The notes beneath the pieces are model-generated. The model was not told the DNA's origin, did not search any database, and worked only from the letters and a program-made list of their open reading frames with translations. Below, piece after piece: positions 60,212-64,000 of a stretch of 64,000 nucleotides of DNA (position 1 is the first letter of the stretch; each line of letters begins with the position of its first letter). Source of the DNA: Lachnospiraceae bacterium (GTDB lineage: Bacteria; Bacillota_A; Clostridia; Lachnospirales; Lachnospiraceae). The stretch is taken from positions 10,560 to 74,559 of the forward strand of contig JAGAUD010000030.1 in NCBI GenBank assembly GCA_017620975.1, given 5' to 3'. The translations under genes and the position numbers were made by a program.

Positions 60212-60883
60212 ATGAATCAGAATGCAGAGAAGAGTGATGAGAAAGACCGGGATAAGGTACGGTTGCGAGGAATGTACCGGATATGCAGGGAAATTTTCGG
60301 AACAGATGATGTAGAAGAACTGAAGGAGATTGCGCGCAAGGCCAGACTTTATGACGAGCAGAATATTAAAGGCAGACCTCAGAATGTGCGGAATGCGGGC
60401 AGAAAGACCCGGTTTGGGGAGGAAGAGATTGCCGGAATCCTTCAAATGGACAGGGAAGGCCGGAAGGTTACGGAGATTGCAGAGATAATGGGTACCAGCC
60501 GTCAGACAATTTATAAATATCTGGAAAATGAGAAGCGTCTGAAAGAGGATGCGAATGTGACCATGCGGATGAAGTATATGTATAATGATGTATTGTGTAC
60601 TGTCATTGATGTGGATTTTCTGCACCAGAAGATTTATATCGACAATCGCGTGAATGTGCCTGTTTTCAGGGCATTTGGCGTGATTGAGCATCCTACCTGG
60701 GAAGATTTTGAATATTTTCTGGAAAGCAGATGTTTCCCAAGAAGCCGAGCAGGTCTGAAGCGGCTGTTGAAAGAATTGGGGATTGCATATTATGATCCAC
60801 TACTGATTATAGAGAAGACACAGGGGAGAATGGCAGAGGACCATCACTGGATTGAGATTATCCATAAAGAAGATATTATTTGA
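60212..60883 (+). CDS. HTH protein with a C-terminal domain of unknown role, partner of a HipA-like kinase
   Basis: A 223-residue protein. Residues about 66-105 (GRKTRFGEEEIAGILQMD, then KVTEIAEIMGTSRQTIYKYL) form a resolvase/invertase-type HTH. Residues 115-223 are a distinct domain with DVDFLHQKIYIDNRV, FRAFGV, PTWEDFEYFLESRCFP and RMAEDHHW. No recombinase catalytic domain is present. The frame ends 52 bases before the kinase gene. It may be the DNA-binding antitoxin or regulator of a two-gene module. I recognise the C-terminal domain only as recurring beside HipA-like genes in Lachnospiraceae; its function is not known to me. Confidence 0.7.
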   Translation: MNQNAEKSDEKDRDKVRLRGMYRICREIFGTDDVEELKEIARKARLYDEQNIKGRPQNVRNAGRKTRFGEEEIAGILQMDREGRKVTEIAEIMGTSRQTIYKYLENEKRLKEDANVTMRMKYMYNDVLCTVIDVDFLHQKIYIDNRVNVPVFRAFGVIEHPTWEDFEYFLESRCFPRSRAGLKRLLKELGIAYYDPLLIIEKTQGRMAEDHHWIEIIHKEDII

Positions 60884-60935
60884 TTGGAATAAAGTTTTTG
60901 CAATAGTGAAAAATGAAAGAGAGGAGGTCAGTTTT

Positions 60936-61766
60936 ATGCAGGAAATCCGGCTGAAGGAAGAAGAGAGGGCTTTCTGTGAAGGAAAGACTTCCAAAGGAAA
61001 TCAGTGGAAATGGAAACAGGGAGATTACTGGTATAAAGCAGACTATATGGGATATGAAAGCTTTTCGGAAGTATTGGTATCCGGGCTTCTTAAGTATACT
61101 AATGTGGAGCAGTATGTACATTATGATCTTTGCAGAATTCGGCAGGAACAGACAGTGATAGGCTGTCGCAGTCGTAATTTTCTGGAGGAAGGAGAAAATC
61201 TGATAACATTAGACCGGCTTTTTCGTATGTACCTTGGATGCAGCATTGTTGATCGCTTGGCCAAAATTGAAGGGACTCGGAATCGTGTAGAATATGTGGC
61301 GGAGAATGTGGCAGAGATTACAGGGCTTGAGAACTTTGGAAAATATCTGACTATGCTCCTGGAAATTGATGCTTTCTTCCTGAATGAAGACAGGCACATG
61401 AATAACATTGCAGTAATTTTTCATGGGGAGAGCAGAAAATACAGGCTTTGCCCTGTATTTGATAATGGCTTGGCGCTTTTTGCGGATACTACGGTGGATT
61501 TCCCGGTAACGAAACAGGCGGCAGATGTGGAAAAGTATATTAAAAAGTATATTAAAAAGATTCAGGCAAAGCCATTTGCACGGGATTTTGAAGAGCAGGC
61601 AGATGCTGCCGAGCAGATTTACGGAAGACAATGGGAGATGGGTTTTACTATGAAAGAGATCGAGATGCTGTTGAGAGAGTGCGCAGAAGGGTACGATGAA
61701 GTCATCGTGGAACGTGTTCGTGGTATTATGAGATATCAGATGAGGAAGTATGGGAAGCTGGTATGA
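60936..61766 (+). CDS. HipA-like serine/threonine kinase domain protein
   Basis: A 276-residue protein with the core of the HipA kinase fold: an N-terminal part with WYKADYMGYESFSEVLVSG, the catalytic loop NEDRHMNN (Asn150, Asp152, Asn157) and the metal-binding PVFDNG with Asp176. It is much shorter than HipA (about 440 residues) and lacks the usual N-terminal subdomain 1. HipA toxins phosphorylate aminoacyl-tRNA synthetases; this one could be a toxin or a housekeeping kinase. SD GAGGAGG is strong at 60936; the longer frame from 60852 overlaps the previous gene. A dispersed repeat follows its stop directly. Confidence 0.75.
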   Translation: MQEIRLKEEERAFCEGKTSKGNQWKWKQGDYWYKADYMGYESFSEVLVSGLLKYTNVEQYVHYDLCRIRQEQTVIGCRSRNFLEEGENLITLDRLFRMYLGCSIVDRLAKIEGTRNRVEYVAENVAEITGLENFGKYLTMLLEIDAFFLNEDRHMNNIAVIFHGESRKYRLCPVFDNGLALFADTTVDFPVTKQAADVEKYIKKYIKKIQAKPFARDFEEQADAAEQIYGRQWEMGFTMKEIEMLLRECAEGYDEVIVERVRGIMRYQMRKYGKLV

Positions 61767-61779
61767 TTGGCATGTAACT

Positions 61780-61828
61780 ACCATTCAGCCATTGCTGCAG
61801 CAGATAAAAAGAGGATAACTGAATGGTA
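61780..61828. repeat. 31-base repeat copy 2 inside an inverted repeat
   Basis: 61780-61810 matches 5763-5793 in 30 of 31 bases. Here the element is also flanked by a perfect 10-base inverted repeat, TACCATTCAG (61779-61788) and CTGAATGGTA (61819-61828), which would close a 50-base hairpin loop. It lies between the HipA-like gene and the next promoter. Confidence 0.65.
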
Positions 61829-61851
61829 ACTTGTAAAGTCGTGTCCAATGG

Positions 61852-61880
61852 TTGTGTAAAGAGCCAAAATATAGTATAAT
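61852..61880 (+). promoter_or_regulatory. promoter of the PIN/NYN-like gene
   Basis: TTGTGT (61852-61857), 17 bases, TATAAT (61875-61880). Transcription would begin near 61887, after the upstream in-frame ATG at 61883, which supports 61910 as the start codon. Confidence 0.8.
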
Positions 61881-61909
61881 AAATGAGCCAGCCATCAACA
61901 GAGGTGAAT

Positions 61910-63436
61910 ATGGCTAAAGTTTATTTGGTTGACAGTGAGAATATTGGTGCCAGCTGGTCGCAGCTTCTGGTCTCCATGTCCAAAGAGGACAGAATGTACG
62001 TTTTCTATACAGACAAGAGTCCTTATATCAGTTATGAAAATTTGCTGCAGGTAATTGCGCATTGTGAGATTCCTGTTTTCCTCAAATGCTATGAAGGAAA
62101 GAATGCATTGGATTTTCAGCTGGTTTCAGAGCTGGGTTTCAAACTGTGTCAGGATCCTACAGCTGAATTTATTATTGTTTCGGATGATTATGGATATGAT
62201 GCAGCGGTAAGATACTGGTCTGAGAGAAAGTACAATGTGCGGCGTATCGGTAAGAAGTATTGCCGTCCGATACTTCCTAAGAAGGATAATGCAGCAGTGC
62301 AATCGGAAGTGAGGGCTATACGGGCTGAAGAGCTGAAAGAGAAAACAGTACACAAAGCGGGGAAAACTTTGCATCCGGAAATAATACAGCCTGTAGAGGA
62401 GGTTTCTGCAGCAGAAGAACCACGGGTAATAGAGGTAGTACCTGCCCGGGAAAACGATCATCTTGAGGATAACGAATCGAGCACAAAGGCTATCCCTTAT
62501 TTGGAAGAAGTTATGAATGCACCTGTAGTATCGGAGGAACGAAACGTACAGATGATATCCGAAGAACAGGATACGGAGCAGGTTTCAGAGAAAGGGGAGC
62601 AGAAGACGGAGGAGCAATCTTCTGTGGAACAGCAGATCGAGCTGCCTTTTATAGAAGAGCAAGTACAGAAGCAGATCGTAGCGGCTCAGGTGGCTGAAGA
62701 GGCTCAGTCGGTTGCAGAGGAGCAGTCAAGTCAGGAGACACCACAGAAATCACAGAAAGACAATCAAACGCAGAAACGGTCAAGGGACCGCAGAAAGAAG
62801 CACAAAAAGGAAGCAGCAAAGGAACCCGATAAAGCAACGGGAACAGCGGCAGAAGAAGACATGCCTGAAGAAACTCCCACTGTTGAAGAACAGGAAGGTG
62901 CAGTGAAACAACAGGAGACCGAACAGGAAGAAGTGGAAGCAGCAATAGTCGAACAGAATCAGGCCGAACAGCCGGAAAACGAAGAGTATAAACTGGATTT
63001 ACAGATCCTGGATATGGTAAAGCGTTGTGGCAGTCCTGAGCCTGAGAAAGATGCAAGATGCGTAAAAGAACTGTTTTGCACTCTTTCCATGAGTAATCTG
63101 ACGAGTGTAAATAATGCTTTAACAAGTATTATCGGTAATGAACTGGGCAATGGCATTTACCGGGAATTGAAAGAGCATCAGGAATGCAGAGAGCATCTGG
63201 ATGCACTTTATTGCCCCGCTGTGAAAAACAGATTTATCCATTATGTACAGATTGTGCTGGACAGAAGCAAACTGGAAGGCATAACAGCAGAAGAACTCGG
63301 AAATTTTCTGCTTCATATTCCCAGGAAGAATCTGAATTCCATCCGCTCCGCCATGATGAAAGAATTTGGTCATGATCTGGGTGCGGAAATTTACACAGTG
63401 TTTAAGGCACATATTAAAGTATTGAACAAAATTTAA
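61910..63436 (+). CDS. PIN/NYN-like nuclease domain protein with a duplicated C-terminal domain
   Basis: A 508-residue protein in three parts. Residues 1-140 resemble a PIN/NYN-type nuclease: VYLVDSENIG with Asp8 and Asn11, a middle FLKCYEGKNALDFQL, and IIVSDDYGYDAAV with acidic residues. Residues about 145-360 are a Glu/Gln-rich, low-complexity linker. The last 145 residues carry two copies of a helical unit: LTSVNNALTSIIGNELGNGI and LNSIRSAMMKEFGHDLGAEI are clearly related. The start at 61910 has AGAGGTG and fits the transcription start. It could be an RNase in RNA turnover or defence; I do not know its role. Confidence 0.72.
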   Translation: MAKVYLVDSENIGASWSQLLVSMSKEDRMYVFYTDKSPYISYENLLQVIAHCEIPVFLKCYEGKNALDFQLVSELGFKLCQDPTAEFIIVSDDYGYDAAVRYWSERKYNVRRIGKKYCRPILPKKDNAAVQSEVRAIRAEELKEKTVHKAGKTLHPEIIQPVEEVSAAEEPRVIEVVPARENDHLEDNESSTKAIPYLEEVMNAPVVSEERNVQMISEEQDTEQVSEKGEQKTEEQSSVEQQIELPFIEEQVQKQIVAAQVAEEAQSVAEEQSSQETPQKSQKDNQTQKRSRDRRKKHKKEAAKEPDKATGTAAEEDMPEETPTVEEQEGAVKQQETEQEEVEAAIVEQNQAEQPENEEYKLDLQILDMVKRCGSPEPEKDARCVKELFCTLSMSNLTSVNNALTSIIGNELGNGIYRELKEHQECREHLDALYCPAVKNRFIHYVQIVLDRSKLEGITAEELGNFLLHIPRKNLNSIRSAMMKEFGHDLGAEIYTVFKAHIKVLNKI

Positions 63437-63463
63437 GAAGAAGTGGCTGGCAACGGTTGCAAG

Positions 63464-63512
63464 GAGCTGTCCGTACTGAAGGAATCTTTATATTGGTACG
63501 GAAGCTCTTTTG
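63464..63512 (+). terminator. terminator after the PIN/NYN-like gene
   Basis: GAGCTGTCCGTAC pairs with GTACGGAAGCTC (small mismatch) around a 19-base loop, followed by TTTTG. Confidence 0.75.
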
Positions 63513-63533
63513 TTTTACTCAGGAGGGATTGCC

Positions 63534-63614
63534 TTGGCAGAAGTAAATCTTGATGTGATTATTGAAGCTTTTGGAAATGATTTAGAAAAAGTGGTTCAGG
63601 GAGTCCTGGAATGA
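63534..63614 (+). CDS. putative 26-residue acidic small ORF
   Basis: CAGGAGGG lies six bases before TTG 63534. The frame reads 26 residues beginning MAEVNLDVIIEAFGND and ends in TGA at 63612-63614. It has five Glu and three Asp against one Lys. No family is recognised. It lies between the PIN/NYN-like terminator and the rRNA-type promoters. It might be a real small protein or the end of a lost gene. Confidence 0.35.
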   Translation: MAEVNLDVIIEAFGNDLEKVVQGVLE

Positions 63615-63659
63615 AAAATGAGGAATTGTAGAAAAAATTAAAAAAATTCAAAATAGATG

Positions 63660-63688
63660 TTGACAAAAGTCGAAAAGGGTGATATACT
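63660..63688 (+). promoter_or_regulatory. rRNA-type promoter P1
   Basis: TTGACA (63660-63665), 17 bases, TATACT (63683-63688), preceded by an A/T-rich run (63630-63659) that would suit an UP element. The first of two strong promoters reading to the right edge. Confidence 0.8.
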
Positions 63689-63763
63689 CACATTCGTTGT
63701 CCGGTAAGACAGCTGATTCACTCCTAAAACTTAAAAAAAGTTGAAAGAAAATGAAAAAAGTTG

Positions 63764-63792
63764 TTGACAAATAAAAAGAAATGTGGTAACTT
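63764..63792 (+). promoter_or_regulatory. rRNA-type promoter P2
   Basis: TTGACA (63764-63769), 17 bases, TAACTT (63787-63792), again after an A-rich run. A related TTGACAAATAAA sequence occurs at 63839 but has no good -10 box, so P2 seems to have been partly duplicated. Confidence 0.7.
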
Positions 63793-63838
63793 ATAGAAGT
63801 TGTCGCTGAGAGATAAAAACCTGAGACAACAAAGTACC

Positions 63839-64000
63839 TTGACAAATAAACAGTAATGCAACCCTGAAGATTCCAAGAGAATAAATTGTTTGAATAATTC
63901 GAACAACTCTGGATTTGTTCAGAGAGATGCGAATAATCGTATCAAGAACAAGTGATAAATGGAAGCCTGGCTGGAAAGCCGAGCGGAAAGGAATCACAAC
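63839..64000 (+). other. probable leader of an rRNA operon, 16S gene beyond the window
   Basis: After two strong tandem promoters the sequence is a non-coding leader with no ORF or known RNA signature inside the window. Tandem A/T-rich TTGACA promoters followed by a non-coding leader are typical of Clostridial rRNA operons. The 16S gene itself is not visible, so this is inference. The region 63437-64000 holds only the features listed here. Confidence 0.55.

Noticed and set aside
62126..63125. Minus-strand frames rich in Leu opposite the PIN/NYN-like gene
   Set aside because: They arise from the Glu/Gln-rich linker read backwards and have no start signals.

Overview
The window looks like chromosomal DNA of a Gram-positive anaerobe, most likely a gut Lachnospiraceae (Clostridia). 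The support is strong AGGAGG-type ribosome sites, TTGACA/TATAAT promoters, DUF1836, HemZ, CarD and DegV family proteins, adjacent hisS and aspS, YtrA-type GntR control of an ABC transporter, and LplA/LplB/YtcP-type sugar import next to GH4, GH42, GH63-like, GH125 and GH127-like enzymes. No CRISPR array, complete insertion sequence, prophage or tRNA gene was seen. All family names come from reading the sequence by eye; no database search was run.

Layout. 0-5.3 kb: end of an oligopeptide/dipeptide ABC importer with a fused double ATPase, a DUF1836 regulator, a DegV protein and an iron-type alcohol dehydrogenase. 5.34-6.31 kb: a non-coding stretch with a gene remnant, two copies of a covarying hairpin repeat and a tandem array of 64-base hairpin units. 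6.3-8.2 kb: GntR regulator and ABC-2 exporter behind a clear operator. 8.2-8.5 kb: tail of a lost GH10 xylanase. 8.7-12.5 kb: four-gene sugar-acid type operon (enolase superfamily, RraA-like, SDR, UlaG-like MBL). 12.6-16.2 kb: a decaying region with a thioesterase, a MITE-like inverted repeat, frameshifted TspO, and fragments of an AAA ATPase, hcp and a pyridoxal kinase around an intact ferredoxin and Crp/Fnr pair. 16.2-31.5 kb: core genes (CarD; pyrH-frr-uppS-cdsA-dxr-rseP; PP2C-like protein plus Ser/Thr kinase; flippase; apt-rel-MBL-hemZ).

31.5-53.2 kb is a large glycan-use locus: GH4 and GH63-like genes on the minus strand, two near-duplicate AraC regulators, a three-gene ABC sugar importer, then an operon mixing two PHP phosphoesterases, a GH-like TIM barrel protein, a GH127-like zinc glycosidase, a metallophosphoesterase and an EEP-fold phosphoesterase, followed by GH42, a third AraC regulator and GH125. 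Nearly all the enzymes lack signal peptides, so the imported ligand is apparently broken down in the cytoplasm. Four phosphoesterase-type proteins beside mannosidase-type glycosidases suggest a phosphorylated or phosphodiester-linked (possibly mannose-rich) glycan. This is the best candidate for an undescribed pathway.

53.2-64 kb: hisS, aspS, a heterodimeric ABC exporter, an HTH protein paired with a short HipA-like kinase, a PIN/NYN-like protein with a duplicated C-terminal domain, and at the right edge tandem strong promoters and a leader that look like the start of an rRNA operon whose 16S gene lies just outside the window.
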